Under the pieces are notes generated by a model. It was not told where the DNA came from. It was given only the letters and a program-made list of their open reading frames with translations, and searched no databases. From Pseudomonas palleroniana (lineage in GTDB: Bacteria > Pseudomonadota > Gammaproteobacteria > Pseudomonadales > Pseudomonadaceae): 64,000 bases of DNA. The DNA lies in contig NZ_PYWX01000034.1 of NCBI RefSeq assembly GCF_003031675.1, positions 148,118 to 212,117 of the forward strand. Direction: 5' to 3'. A program made the position numbers and the translations under genes. Below are positions 1 through 9,529 of this stretch, piece after piece (position 1 is the stretch's first letter; each line of letters starts with the position of its first letter).

Positions 1-48
1 TCCCGGGAGCGCTTCGCACTCCAGCGGGAGCAAGCTCCCTCGCCACAC
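1..48. repeat. REP-like palindrome at the left edge
   Basis: The first bases contain GGGAGC-AA-GCTCCC (26-39), followed by CGCCACAC. It resembles the short palindromic repeats of Pseudomonas intergenic DNA but differs from the GTGGGAGGGGGCTTGC family seen elsewhere in this window. The element may be cut by the window edge, so its pairing partner cannot be seen. It lies just downstream of the stop codon of the transglutaminase gene. Confidence 0.5.
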
Positions 49-74
49 AAACGCCTTCTCATAGTTGATCCGCG

Positions 75-3000
75 TCAGTCATTTTTATTGGGAAAACGCC
101 GCAAATCCAGGGTCATCGGTAACTCATCGTTGATGACCACCGGCGGTACAGGGAGCTTGCCCGGACTATGGCCAAGACGGAAAAACCGCGCCATGCGCCG
201 GCTCTCGGCTTCGTTGGCGTTCACCGGCAAGCTGTCGTAATTACGCCCGCCCGGGTGGGCCACATGGTATTGGCAGCCGCCGAGGGAGCGTTGCATCCAG
301 GTGTCGAGCAGGTCGAACACCAGCGGCGCATGCACCGGGATGGTCGGTTGCAGGCAGTTGGCCGGTTGCCAGGCGCGGTAACGCACGCCGGCGACAAATT
401 CACCGACACGCCCGGTGGCTTGCAGGGGTACCGCAATACCGTTGCAGGTCAGCAGGTAGCGTTGCGGCGCCAACCCGGTGAGTTTCACTTGCAGGCGTTC
501 CAGCGACGAATCCACATAGCGCACCGTACCGCCCGCCGCGCCCTCTTCGCCCAGCACGTGCCAGGGTTCGAGGGCCTGGCGCAGTTCCAGCTCGATGCCA
601 CCGACCGCGTAGTCGCCGACCTTGGGGAAACGAAACGCCAGATGCGCCGCAAACCATTCGGCACGCAGCGGATAACCGGCGGCATTCAGCTCGACGATCA
701 CATCGGCAAAGTCCTGCTCGATAAAGTGCGGCAACAGGAAACGGTCATGCAGCTCGGTACCCCAGCGCGCCAGTTTCGGCGGCGCATAAGGTTCGCGCCA
801 GAAACGCGCAACCAAGGCGCGCAGCAGCAGTTGCTGGGTCAAGCTCATGCGCGCATGGGGCGGCATCTCAAAAGCGCGCAGCTCCAGCAGGCCCAGGCGG
901 CCGGTGGCACCGTCGGGTGAGTAAAGTTTGTCGATGCAGAATTCCGCGCGGTGGGTGTTACCCGTCACGTCGATCAACAGGTTGCGCAGCAGGCGATCGA
1001 CCAGCCACGGCGGGCACTCTTCGCCGGGCGCCGGCATTTGGGTGAAAGCGATTTCCAGCTCGTACAGCGCGTCGTTACGCGCCTCGTCGACCCGCGGCGC
1101 CTGGGAGGTCGGGCCGATAAACAACCCGGAAAACAGGTAGGACAGCGAAGGGTGGTTGTGCCAGTAGCTGATCAGGCTGCGCAGCAGATCCGGCCGGCGC
1201 AGGAACGGTGAGTCCTTGGGCGTTGCGCCGCCCATGACAAAGTGGTTACCGCCACCGGTGCCGGTGTGGCGCCCGTCGATCATGAACTTTTCGGTGGTCA
1301 GGCGGGTTTGTCGCGCCTCTTCGTAGAGGAATTCAGTGCGCTCCACCAGCTCGTCCCAGGTGGCGGACGGTTGCACGTTGACCTCGATCACACCCGGGTC
1401 CGGCGTGACGCGAAAGTTGCTCAGGCGCATGTCAAACGGCGGCTCGTAACCTTCCAGCAGTACGGGGCAATGCAACTCTTCGGCGGTGGCTTCGATGGCG
1501 GCCACCAGCTCCAGGTAATCCTCGACGCGCTCCAGCGGCGGCATGAACAGGTACAGGCGCCCGCCCCGCGCCTCAGCACACAGCGCGGTGCGGGTCAGCC
1601 AATCGGCGGACTCATCCACTGTGGGCACGCGCTCGTCGCCAGGCGCGGGCTCGTCGTGACTCTTCAGTTGCGCAGGTGTCGGCAGCTCCGGTTGATCCTG
1701 ATTGGGGTCAACCGGATGCACGAAGGGATACTCCGCCGCGCTCACCCATGGCTGCGACGCCAATGGCAGGCGGTAGCCGAGCGGCGAATCCCCCGGCACC
1801 AGCCGACAGTGGTTATCGCGCAAGTACCAGCGCCCGCTCTGCCAACGATCATTGGCCGCCGTGCGCGCCAGCGGCAGCACATGGCCGATGACTTTATCCA
1901 GGCCCTGGCTGAAGACTTTGCGCAGGCGTTCGCGCTCCAGCTCATCGCTCAGTCGCGGGTCCTGGGCGGTGACGTTTTGCGGCAGCGCGCCCTCGCGCCA
2001 CAGGTAGTAGAAGTTGTCTTCGAAGGCCGGGAACACGAAACGCGCAGGCAGCTTGAGGCGCTCGGCGACGCTGGCCAGGAAGCGCCCGGCCAGCGCGTCG
2101 TCGGCGCCGTAGTCCTGCTGTTCATCGGCGATCAGCGCAGGGTTGTGCCAGATCGGCACCCCGTCGCGGCGCCAGTAACAGTTGAGCGACCAGCGCGGCA
2201 GTTGCTCGCCGGGGTACCACTTGCCCTGCCCGAAGTGCACCAGCCCCGTCGGCGCGTAGTGCTTGCGCATGCGCTGGAACAGCTCGGCAGACAGGCGCCG
2301 CTTATTCGGCCCCAGCGCGGCGGTGTTCCACTCGGCACCGTCGGGGTCGTCGATAGAGACGAAGGTCGGCTCGCCGCCCATGGTCAGGCGCACGTCATCC
2401 TTGAGCAGGTCACTGTCGATCTGACGGCCCAGCGCCTGGATCGCCAACCACTGCTCTTCGGTGTAGGGCTTGGTCACCCGTGGCGCTTCCCAAATGCGCT
2501 CCACCGACATTTCATGGGTGAATTCGCACTCGCACGGTTCCACCAGCCCACTGATCGGCGCGGCAGAGGATGGGTCGGGACTACAAGCCAAAGGAATATG
2601 ACCTTCACCGGCGAACAACCCGGAAGTGGCATCCAGGCCGATCCATCCTGCTCCGGGCAAATACACTTCGCACCACGCATGCAGGTCGGTGAAGTCCACG
2701 TCGGTGCCGGACGGGCCGTCGAGGGCTTTGACGTCGGCGGTCAGTTGGATCAGGTAGCCGGACACAAATCGTGCCGCCAGCCCGAGGTTGCGCAGCAATT
2801 GCACCAGCAGCCAGGCCGAGTCGCGGCACGAACCGGAAGCGTTTTCCAGGGTGAACTCCGGGGTTTGCACACCGGGCTCCATACGGATCAGGTAAGCGAT
2901 ATCGCTAGCCAACCGCTGATTGAGCGCCACCAGGAAGTCCACCGCCGGCAGCGGCGTACGGTCGATGCCGGCCAGGTAGGCGGCAAACGTCGGCGTCAGC

Positions 3001-3365
3001 GGCAGGGTTTCCAGGTACGGCGCCAACTCGCGCTGCTCGTCGGCGGCGTAGCTGAAAGGGATTTTTTCGGCATAGGGCTCAAGGAAAAAGTCGAACGGGT
3101 TGAACACTGCCATCTCGGCGACCAGGTCGACTTCGATACGCAGCTCGTCAGTTTTTTCCGGGAACACCAGCCGCGCCAGGTAATTGCCCTGGGGGTCTTG
3201 CTGCCAATTGATGAAATGCTGCTCGGGCAGCACTTTCAGCGCGTAGGACAGTATCCGCGTGCGGCTATGGGCCGCCGGACGCAAACGCACGATCTGCGGG
3301 CCGAGTTCTACCGCACGGTCGTAGCGGTAATGGGTGACGTGGTGCAACGCGACATGAATCGACAC
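75..3365 (-). CDS. Transglutaminase-like/DUF2126 protein
   Basis: Cytoplasmic protein of 1096 residues from a GTG start at 3365. That start is chosen because AGGAGG lies about six bases upstream and the product then begins VSIHVALHHVTHYRYDRAV, typical of the family; the longer open frame lacks such a site. Residues 1-260 form a bacterial transglutaminase-like domain with a visible Cys-His-Asp triad (Cys180 in GSCRDSAW, His229 in DLHAW, Asp245 in GLDATSG). The rest matches the large DUF2126 region that often follows this domain. In other proteobacteria such genes sit beside alpha-E and ATP-grasp-like genes and are suspected to make or cut peptide or isopeptide bonds, but the substrate is unknown. 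Its 3' neighbours lie outside the window. The domain call is firm; the role is inferred. Confidence 0.88.
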   Translation of the reverse strand: MSIHVALHHVTHYRYDRAVELGPQIVRLRPAAHSRTRILSYALKVLPEQHFINWQQDPQGNYLARLVFPEKTDELRIEVDLVAEMAVFNPFDFFLEPYAEKIPFSYAADEQRELAPYLETLPLTPTFAAYLAGIDRTPLPAVDFLVALNQRLASDIAYLIRMEPGVQTPEFTLENASGSCRDSAWLLVQLLRNLGLAARFVSGYLIQLTADVKALDGPSGTDVDFTDLHAWCEVYLPGAGWIGLDATSGLFAGEGHIPLACSPDPSSAAPISGLVEPCECEFTHEMSVERIWEAPRVTKPYTEEQWLAIQALGRQIDSDLLKDDVRLTMGGEPTFVSIDDPDGAEWNTAALGPNKRRLSAELFQRMRKHYAPTGLVHFGQGKWYPGEQLPRWSLNCYWRRDGVPIWHNPALIADEQQDYGADDALAGRFLASVAERLKLPARFVFPAFEDNFYYLWREGALPQNVTAQDPRLSDELERERLRKVFSQGLDKVIGHVLPLARTAANDRWQSGRWYLRDNHCRLVPGDSPLGYRLPLASQPWVSAAEYPFVHPVDPNQDQPELPTPAQLKSHDEPAPGDERVPTVDESADWLTRTALCAEARGGRLYLFMPPLERVEDYLELVAAIEATAEELHCPVLLEGYEPPFDMRLSNFRVTPDPGVIEVNVQPSATWDELVERTEFLYEEARQTRLTTEKFMIDGRHTGTGGGNHFVMGGATPKDSPFLRRPDLLRSLISYWHNHPSLSYLFSGLFIGPTSQAPRVDEARNDALYELEIAFTQMPAPGEECPPWLVDRLLRNLLIDVTGNTHRAEFCIDKLYSPDGATGRLGLLELRAFEMPPHARMSLTQQLLLRALVARFWREPYAPPKLARWGTELHDRFLLPHFIEQDFADVIVELNAAGYPLRAEWFAAHLAFRFPKVGDYAVGGIELELRQALEPWHVLGEEGAAGGTVRYVDSSLERLQVKLTGLAPQRYLLTCNGIAVPLQATGRVGEFVAGVRYRAWQPANCLQPTIPVHAPLVFDLLDTWMQRSLGGCQYHVAHPGGRNYDSLPVNANEAESRRMARFFRLGHSPGKLPVPPVVINDELPMTLDLRRFPNKND

Positions 3366-3552
3366 GGCGGCCTCCTGCGAGCCAGGGCATGGAAACAAAG
3401 CGCGCAAGACTTATGCCAGAGCAGCGGTCATTGCGCTTTATCGTAGGACCCGGTGCAGTACAGCACCAAAACGGCGCCCAGGTGAGTGCCGTGGTGCGAG
3501 GCTCGCACATAATTGTGGCGAACCTGCGAAGACAGGTGGCGAATCTACCCAG

Positions 3553-4002
3553 TCAATGGGTTTTGCGTTGGGCGATCATGGTTTCACGCAGGTGACGGAC
3601 CTCGACCAGCTTCTGGCGCATTTCACGGTGGCGTTTGCTGTTGAGCAATAACAACCCCATCAGCGGGAAAAATACTCCCGAGCCGTAAGCCAGCGCATGA
3701 AGGTGATACTGAATCATCGGCAATACAAACAGCAGACAGCCGCCCAGGTAAACCGCCACCAGGCCAGTGGCCCAGGTGCGTCCGCGCGCAATCATGACGT
3801 TGCTGAATACGATCACGACTACCAGCAGCAGGATCAGCAGCCCGGAGTAGCTGGACTTGAGCGCCGGATCAGCGTCGCGCCAATAAGTCACCCCTGCCAT
3901 GGACACAGCAGACGAACCGGAAAAGATCGCCATGAAGATCGTGCCCATGAAAACCGGAAAATAGCGGCGCAGGAAGGCCGCCCTGTCGGGAAAGCCGCTC
4001 AT
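3553..4002 (-). CDS. Small four-helix membrane protein of unknown function
   Basis: Protein of 149 residues with no family I recognise. Hydrophobic stretches at about 16-38, 52-70, 77-97 and 104-120 suggest four membrane helices, followed by a basic, probably helical cytoplasmic tail (120-149, rich in Arg, Lys, Glu and His). Its ATG overlaps the TGA of the upstream gene as ATGA (3999-4002), so the two are almost certainly translated together. A small membrane protein immediately downstream of a larger protein with hydrophobic hairpins is a layout seen in effector-immunity pairs, but no sequence motif proves this. The 150 bases between its stop and the transglutaminase gene start show no clear terminator. 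Confidence 0.75.
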   Translation of the reverse strand: MSGFPDRAAFLRRYFPVFMGTIFMAIFSGSSAVSMAGVTYWRDADPALKSSYSGLLILLLVVVIVFSNVMIARGRTWATGLVAVYLGGCLLFVLPMIQYHLHALAYGSGVFFPLMGLLLLNSKRHREMRQKLVEVRHLRETMIAQRKTH

Positions 4003-4931
4003 TCCGTCAGGTCCTCGTACAAGCCGATCGCCAGGGTACTGGCGGTGCCCACGTTACCGCTGCGATAGCTGCCCACGATCCCCAGCAGGCCGCCCAGTGC
4101 ATCCTTCATCTGGGTGAGGGTGGCGTGACGAATTTCGGTGGACGTATAGCTCTTGGTCAATTTGCCCGCGCGCTGCTGCAACTTGAGCAACTTGGGCGTG
4201 AGGCTGGGATCGCGCAGGCTTAACAGCTCCTTGGTCAGCTTTTTACGCTCCTGACGGCTCAAGCCCTTGAGCAACTGGTACCAACTCTTGCCAAGCGCGG
4301 CGGCCTTGTTGGCCTTGAGCAGTTTCACGGTTGTGAGCGCGCCGGTCCCGATACCCACCAATGAGACCGCATCGAGCACGGGGGAAACGGCGTTGTACCA
4401 CTCGGTATCGTCCAAGCGATCGTTAGCGTCGGGGTCAAGAATCTCGTTGTAGGTGCGCGCTACACCGAACCCACATTGCGCACTGCCGGCCAGCGCCGCC
4501 GTCACGCCAATGCCGACCACAAAAGCGCTGGCACCCGCCGTGAACGGCACAGCAACGCTACCGCTGAACACCACAATCCAGCCGATCACGGCGGCGCCGC
4601 AGGACAAGCCCATGTCGAACACCTCCTTCCTCAGGCGCTCTTCTCGCGGGTCGGTCTTCACCTGCTCGACAAACTGAGCTGGCGCGATGTACTTCTGCGC
4701 CTCACGGATAATGACGCGCTTGGGCTTGATGCTGCAGATGGGCTTGAATTCACGCAGGGTCACGACATTAAAGTCGGCGTCGATGTACACGACACCCGCG
4801 CCGACAATGCCGGGGTCGGCGTCAATGGCCGCAAACAGGCGCGGCAGGTTGATCTGGCTTTCGATGCGCTGGCGGGCCATGAACTGGGAGCGGTTGAAGT
4901 CCATGCCGATGCTGGCCAGGGGGTTGCCCAT
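3999..4931 (-). CDS. Uncharacterised protein with hydrophobic hairpin segments
   Basis: Protein of 310 residues beginning MGNPLASIGMDFNRSQF, with AAGGAAG upstream of ATG 4931. An in-frame extension to 5066 runs through a REP palindrome and was rejected. Residues 1-107 look like a soluble alpha/beta region. Residues 108-152 are glycine/alanine-rich and hydrophobic, possibly a helical hairpin; further hydrophobic stretches lie at 184-203 and 278-306, around a basic stretch at 204-275. There is no signal peptide, PAAR, Rhs or catalytic motif that I recognise. I believe similar Pseudomonas proteins are sometimes labelled NAD synthetase in databases, but none of that enzyme's motifs are visible and I do not adopt the name. 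It is co-transcribed with the downstream four-helix protein. Confidence 0.75.
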   Translation of the reverse strand: MGNPLASIGMDFNRSQFMARQRIESQINLPRLFAAIDADPGIVGAGVVYIDADFNVVTLREFKPICSIKPKRVIIREAQKYIAPAQFVEQVKTDPREERLRKEVFDMGLSCGAAVIGWIVVFSGSVAVPFTAGASAFVVGIGVTAALAGSAQCGFGVARTYNEILDPDANDRLDDTEWYNAVSPVLDAVSLVGIGTGALTTVKLLKANKAAALGKSWYQLLKGLSRQERKKLTKELLSLRDPSLTPKLLKLQQRAGKLTKSYTSTEIRHATLTQMKDALGGLLGIVGSYRSGNVGTASTLAIGLYEDLTE

Positions 4932-4972
4932 GGGTGTTCTTCCTTGAAAAGAGGGGGGTGACTGGACTGACG

Positions 4973-5049
4973 CTATCGGGGGCAAGCCCCCTCCCACCCT
5001 TTGATGTGTGAACCCGATCCAATGTGGGAGGGGGCTTGCCCCCGATGAC
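4973..5049. repeat. REPIN (inverted REP pair)
   Basis: Two REP copies in opposite orientation: CTATCGGGGGCAAGCCCCCT (from 4973) and its near-complement GGAGGGGGCTTGCCCCCGAT (ending about 5046), separated by about 25 bases. The transcript can fold into one long hairpin. It lies upstream of the unknown two-gene module and downstream of ygiQ. Such elements are non-autonomous and in Pseudomonas are mobilised by RAYT transposases (family knowledge); no RAYT gene lies in this window. Confidence 0.85.
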
Positions 5050-5097
5050 GGTTCTATGGGCGACACCTTAACAAACAGGCTACCCAGCGACTAGAAA

Positions 5098-5128
5098 GCA
5101 AAACGCCAGCACGAGGCTGGCGTTTTGC
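5098..5128 (-). terminator. Terminator downstream of ygiQ
   Basis: Perfect 13-base inverted repeat GCAAAACGCCAGC / GCTGGCGTTTTGC around a five-base loop, starting 15 bases beyond the ygiQ stop codon. The arms end in runs of A and T, so it could act in both directions, but ygiQ is the only gene reading into it closely. Confidence 0.8.
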
Positions 5129-5142
5129 GTTTCAGGCTGCGA

Positions 5143-7446
5143 TCAACGCGGCACGACCGGCTTGCGGGCAGGCTTCTTGCCTTTGCCCTTGGCCGCATCG
5201 GTGCGCTCCTTGGCGGCTTGCTTGTTGCGCGCCTGGGCTGCGGCCTTGGCTTGCTCGCGCTTGTCCCATGGGTTGCTGCCGTCGCTGCCACGCGGTGGCA
5301 GGCCGGTGTGCTGGGTCAGGACCCTGGTGGTGGTGTCCTTGGCGACCTTGTGGCTGCCTGCCGGTGTCGAGTTCTTGCGACGGGCGCTCTGGTAGCTGTC
5401 GGTAGCCGGTTGATGCAGCGGGATCAGTTGGTCCTTGCCCGGCCCGATCAGGTCGGCACGGCCCATGCGGGTCAATGCCTCACGCAGCATCGGCCAGCCT
5501 TTCGGGTCGTGGTAACGCAGGAACGCCTTGTGCAGGCGGCGCTGCTCCTCGCTCTTGACGATGGTCACCGCGTCGCTCTTGTAGGTGACCTTGCGCAGCG
5601 GGTTCTTGCCCGAGTGGTACATCGCCGTCGCGGTGGCCATCGGTGACGGGTAGAACGCCTGCACCTGGTCGGCGCGGAAGCCGTTGCCCTTGAGCCACAG
5701 GGCCAGGTTCATCATGTCTTCATCGGTGGTGCCGGGGTGAGCCGCGATGAAGTAAGGAATCAGGTACTGCTCCTTGCCCGCTTCCTTGGTGTACTTCTCG
5801 AACATGCGCTTGAACTTGTCATAGCTGCCAATGCCCGGCTTCATCATCTGGTTGAGCGGACCTTCCTCGGTATGCTCCGGGGCGATCTTGAGGTAGCCAC
5901 CGACGTGATGGGTGACCAACTCCTTGACGTACTCCGGCGACTCGACGGCCAGGTCGTAACGCAGGCCGGAGGCGATCAGGATCTTCTTCACACCCGGCAA
6001 TGCACGGGCGCTGCGGTACAGCTGGATCAACGACGAATGGTCGGTGTTCAGGTTCGGGCAGATGCCCGGGAACACACACGATGGCTTGCGGCACGCAGAT
6101 TCGATTTCCGGGCTCTTGCAGGCGATGCGGTACATGTTCGCGGTCGGGCCGCCGAGGTCGGAGATCACTCCGGTAAAGCCGGGAACCTTGTCGCGGATCT
6201 CTTCGATCTCGCGAATAATCGACTCTTCGGAGCGGTTCTGGATGATGCGACCTTCGTGCTCGGTGATCGAGCAGAACGTGCAGCCGCCGAAGCAGCCACG
6301 CATGATGTTCACCGAGAAACGGATCATGTCGTAGGCCGGGATTTTTTCCTTGCCATACGCCGGGTGCGGGATACGTGCGTAAGGCATGCCGAACACGTAG
6401 TCCATTTCTTCGGTGGTCATCGGGATGGGCGGCGGGTTGAACCACACGTCCACTTCACCGTGCTTCTGCACCAAGGCGCGGGCGTTGCCCGGGTTGGTCT
6501 CCAGGTGCAGCACGCGGTTGGCGTGGGCGTAGAGCACGGCGTCGTTGCGCACCTTTTCCACGGAGGGCAGGCGGATAACGGTCTTGTCGCGGGTCATCTT
6601 CGGGCTGGCCAGGATCTGCACGACCTTGGCCTCCGTCGGATCTTCAACCGGCCCCTTTTCCTGCTCGATGGCGCAGGCCTGGGTGTCCTGGGTGTTCACG
6701 TACGGGTTGATGATCTTGTCGATCTTGCCCGGACGGTCGATACGGGTGGAGTCCACTTCGTACCAGCCCGCCGGTGTATCACGGCGTATGAATGCGGTGC
6801 CGCGTACGTCGGTGATGTCTTCGATCTTGTGGCCCCACGACAGGCGCTGGGCAACCTCGACGATCGCCCGCTCGGCGTTGCCGTACAGCAGGATATCGGC
6901 GCTGGCGTCGATCAGGATCGAGTTGCGCACACGGTCCTGCCAGTAGTCGTAGTGGGCGATGCGGCGCAGGGAAGCCTCAATGCCGCCGAGCACGATCGGC
7001 ACGTGCTTGTAGGCTTCCTTGCAACGCTGGCTGTACACCAGGCTTGCACGGTCCGGGCGCTTGCCGGCCATGCCGCCGGGGGTGTAGGCGTCGTCGGAGC
7101 GGATTTTCTTGTCGGCGGTGTAGCGGTTGATCATGGAGTCCATGTTGCCGGCCGCGACGCCGAAGAACAGGTTCGGCTCGCCGAGCTTCATGAAGTCATC
7201 TTTGGACTGCCAGTTCGGCTGGGCAATGATCCCGACGCGAAAGCCCTGGGACTCCAGCAGCCGGCCGATGATCGCCATGCCGAACGACGGATGGTCAACG
7301 TAGGCATCACCGGTGACGATGATGATGTCGCAGGAATCCCAGCCAAGCTGATCCATCTCCTCCCTGCTCATCGGCAGGAACGGCGCTGGACCGAAACACT
7401 CGGCCCAGTACTTGGGATAGTCAAATAACGGCTTGGCTGTTTGCAT
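5143..7446 (-). CDS. ygiQ: YgiQ family radical SAM protein
   Basis: Protein of 767 residues of the YgiQ family (UPF0313), whose reaction is not established. The N-terminal region (about 1-330) is the family-specific B12-binding-like part. The radical SAM core follows, with the iron-sulfur cluster motif CFGGCTFC (Cys-X3-Cys-X2-Cys). The C-terminal tail is low-complexity and basic ([11 protein letters not shown]). The start at 7446 ([14 protein letters not shown]) is chosen over the longer frame because the family begins here; no strong ribosome site is visible at either. It is a single-gene unit between dnaB and the terminator at 5098. Confidence 0.93.
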   Translation of the reverse strand: MQTAKPLFDYPKYWAECFGPAPFLPMSREEMDQLGWDSCDIIIVTGDAYVDHPSFGMAIIGRLLESQGFRVGIIAQPNWQSKDDFMKLGEPNLFFGVAAGNMDSMINRYTADKKIRSDDAYTPGGMAGKRPDRASLVYSQRCKEAYKHVPIVLGGIEASLRRIAHYDYWQDRVRNSILIDASADILLYGNAERAIVEVAQRLSWGHKIEDITDVRGTAFIRRDTPAGWYEVDSTRIDRPGKIDKIINPYVNTQDTQACAIEQEKGPVEDPTEAKVVQILASPKMTRDKTVIRLPSVEKVRNDAVLYAHANRVLHLETNPGNARALVQKHGEVDVWFNPPPIPMTTEEMDYVFGMPYARIPHPAYGKEKIPAYDMIRFSVNIMRGCFGGCTFCSITEHEGRIIQNRSEESIIREIEEIRDKVPGFTGVISDLGGPTANMYRIACKSPEIESACRKPSCVFPGICPNLNTDHSSLIQLYRSARALPGVKKILIASGLRYDLAVESPEYVKELVTHHVGGYLKIAPEHTEEGPLNQMMKPGIGSYDKFKRMFEKYTKEAGKEQYLIPYFIAAHPGTTDEDMMNLALWLKGNGFRADQVQAFYPSPMATATAMYHSGKNPLRKVTYKSDAVTIVKSEEQRRLHKAFLRYHDPKGWPMLREALTRMGRADLIGPGKDQLIPLHQPATDSYQSARRKNSTPAGSHKVAKDTTTRVLTQHTGLPPRGSDGSNPWDKREQAKAAAQARNKQAAKERTDAAKGKGKKPARKPVVPR

Positions 7447-7519
7447 GACGGTGACCGGTGTTGAGATGAAAAAACTGCGATGAAAAATCGCGGGCGCGAA
7501 ATATAGCACAAATTTTGAC

Positions 7520-7546
7520 CAATTCCGACGATAACGGTCGGAATTG
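7520..7546 (-). terminator. Hairpin downstream of dnaB
   Basis: Inverted repeat CAATTCCGAC / GTCGGAATTG with a seven-base loop, about 10 bases past the dnaB stop. No strong U-tract follows on the minus strand, so it could be a weak or Rho-assisted terminator, or a structure in the leader of ygiQ. Confidence 0.5.
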
Positions 7547-7556
7547 AGCAGATGGC

Positions 7557-8954
7557 TTATTCGTCGTCGTCGAAATTGTAGCTACCCGGCGCGAGGTTCT
7601 CGAAGCGAGTGTATTTGCCGATAAACGCCAGGCGGATAAATCCGATAGGACCGTTTCGCTGCTTGCCGATGATGATCTCGGCAATGCCCTTGTGCTCGGT
7701 TTCCGGGTGATACACCTCGTCGCGGTAGACGAACATGATCACGTCGGCGTCCTGCTCGATCGCTCCGGATTCGCGCAAGTCGGAGTTCACCGGACGCTTG
7801 TTGGGACGTTGCTCCAGGGAGCGGTTGAGCTGGGACAGCGCCACCACCGGGCAGTTGAACTCCTTGGCCAGGGCTTTCAAGGACCGAGAGATTTCAGAAA
7901 TCTCGTTGGTACGGTTGTCGCCGCTGGAGCCTGGGATCTGCATCAACTGCAGGTAGTCGATCATGATCAGGGCGATGTCACCGTGTTCACGCACCAGGCG
8001 CCGCGTACGCGCACGCATCTCGGAGGGGCTGATGCCCGCGGTGTCGTCGATGAACAGCTTGCGATCGTTGAGCAGGTTGACCGCCGAGGTGAGGCGTGGC
8101 CAATCGTCATCTTCCAGCTGGCCGGAACGTACCTTGGTCTGGTCGATACGCCCCAGCGACGAGAGCATCCGCATAACCAGCGATTCGCCTGGCATCTCCA
8201 GGGAATACACCAGGACGGTCTTGTCGCTGCGCAACACGGCGTTTTCCACCAGGTTCATCGCAAAGGTGGTCTTGCCCATGGATGGACGGCCGGCGACGAT
8301 GATCAAGTCGGCCGGTTGCAGGCCGCTGGTTTTCTCGTCGAGGTCGGTGTAGCCGGTGGAAATACCGGTAATGGCGGCATCGGTATTGAACAGGGTGTCG
8401 ATGCGATCGATAGCCTTGGTCAACAGCTCGTTGACGCCTACCGGGCCGCCGGTCTTGGGGCGCGCCTCTGCAATCTGGAAGATCTGGCGCTCGGCCTCAT
8501 CGAGAATCTCTTCGGCGGTGCGCCCTTCGGGGTTGAACGCACTGTCGGCGATTTCGGTGCTGATACCGATCAATTGACGCAGAGTGGCCCGCTGGCGAAC
8601 GATCTGGGCATAGGCCTTGATGTTGGCGACGGACGGCGTATTTTTCGCCAGTTCACCCAGGTAACCGAGGCCGCCGACCTGGGAGGTCTGGCCTTCCTTG
8701 TCGAGTTGTTCGGCCAGGGTCACCACGTCGATCGGCGAGTTCTGGTCGGCCAGTTTGGCGATGGCGCGGAAGATCAAGCGGTGGTCATGCCGATAGAAAT
8801 CACCGTCCGAGACTTGATCCAGCACGCGCTCCCAGGCGTTGTTGTCCAGCATCAAGCCACCGAGCACAGCCTGTTCGGCCTCGATGGAATGCGGCGGCAC
8901 CTTCAGGGCAGCGGTTTGCAGATCGTATTGCTCAGGAGCTGAAATATCGTTCAT
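7557..8954 (-). CDS. dnaB: Replicative DNA helicase DnaB
   Basis: Hexameric 5'-3' helicase of the replication fork, 465 residues. The N-terminal primase-interacting domain ([16 protein letters not shown]) is followed by the RecA-like ATPase with Walker [14 protein letters not shown], the DnaB signature [11 protein letters not shown], Walker [13 protein letters not shown] and the SREAGAIEQ-type region [16 protein letters not shown]. There is no intein. The start at ATG 8954 ([11 protein letters not shown]) fits Pseudomonas DnaB; a GTG two codons earlier is possible. It lies just after the ribosomal operon that ends with rplI, separated by a terminator, so it probably has its own promoter. Confidence 0.97.
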   Translation of the reverse strand: MNDISAPEQYDLQTAALKVPPHSIEAEQAVLGGLMLDNNAWERVLDQVSDGDFYRHDHRLIFRAIAKLADQNSPIDVVTLAEQLDKEGQTSQVGGLGYLGELAKNTPSVANIKAYAQIVRQRATLRQLIGISTEIADSAFNPEGRTAEEILDEAERQIFQIAEARPKTGGPVGVNELLTKAIDRIDTLFNTDAAITGISTGYTDLDEKTSGLQPADLIIVAGRPSMGKTTFAMNLVENAVLRSDKTVLVYSLEMPGESLVMRMLSSLGRIDQTKVRSGQLEDDDWPRLTSAVNLLNDRKLFIDDTAGISPSEMRARTRRLVREHGDIALIMIDYLQLMQIPGSSGDNRTNEISEISRSLKALAKEFNCPVVALSQLNRSLEQRPNKRPVNSDLRESGAIEQDADVIMFVYRDEVYHPETEHKGIAEIIIGKQRNGPIGFIRLAFIGKYTRFENLAPGSYNFDDDE

Positions 8955-8980
8955 GGCCACTTGGAATTGGGGGTCTGTAG

Positions 8981-9018
8981 AAAAACAAAAGGCACGACCT
9001 GTAAACAGGATCGTGCCC
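8981..9018 (-). terminator. Terminator of the rpsF-rplI operon
   Basis: On the minus strand GGCACGATCCTG, a short loop, then a matching arm ending TCGTGCC, followed directly by TTTTGTTTTT. This is a classic intrinsic terminator, 47 bases beyond the rplI stop and just upstream of dnaB. Confidence 0.88.
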
Positions 9019-9064
9019 GATGTTAACCGCCCGGCACACGAGGTGCCAGCCAGTTAGGTGCGAC

Positions 9065-9511
9065 TTAAGCTGCTACCACGACAACGCGTACGGTGGCTTC
9101 AACTTCAGCGTGCAGGTGCACGGCTACGTCGAATTCGCCTACGTTGCGGATGGTGCCGTTCGGCAGACGAACTTCGCTCTTCTGCACTTCAACGCCCGAG
9201 GCGGTCAGTGCATCAGCGATGTCGTGGGTGCCGATCGAACCGAACAGCTTGCCTTCGTCACCGGCGGTGGCAGTGATAGTCACTTCCAGCTCAGCCAGTT
9301 GGGCAGCGCGAGTTTCAGCCGAAGCTTTTTTGTCTGCTGCTGCTTTTTCCAGCTCAGCACGACGCTCTTCAAACGCAGCCAGGTTGGCAGCGGTTGCAGC
9401 GGTGGCTTTGCCGTATGGCAGCAGGTAGTTACGACCGTAGCCGGCCTTAACGTTCACTTTGTCGCCCAGGTTGCCCAGGTTGGCGACTTTTTCCAGAAGG
9501 ATCAGTTGCAT
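9065..9511 (-). CDS. rplI: 50S ribosomal protein L9
   Basis: Ribosomal protein L9, 148 residues, the usual length. The N-terminal rRNA-binding domain starts [21 protein letters not shown] and contains [14 protein letters not shown] long alanine/glutamate-rich connecting helix (about 45-75) leads to the C-terminal domain. It is the last gene of the rpsF operon and is followed by a strong terminator. The spacing from the upstream membrane-protein gene is 18 bases. Confidence 0.98.
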   Translation of the reverse strand: MQLILLEKVANLGNLGDKVNVKAGYGRNYLLPYGKATAATAANLAAFEERRAELEKAAADKKASAETRAAQLAELEVTITATAGDEGKLFGSIGTHDIADALTASGVEVQKSEVRLPNGTIRNVGEFDVAVHLHAEVEATVRVVVVAA

Positions 9512-9529
9512 GTGAAAATCCTCTAACTT

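Noticed and set aside
1242..3446. A 734-codon open frame on the plus strand
   Set aside because: It lies antisense to the transglutaminase gene, whose motifs are intact, and shows no recognisable domain. High GC at third positions produces such long shadow frames.
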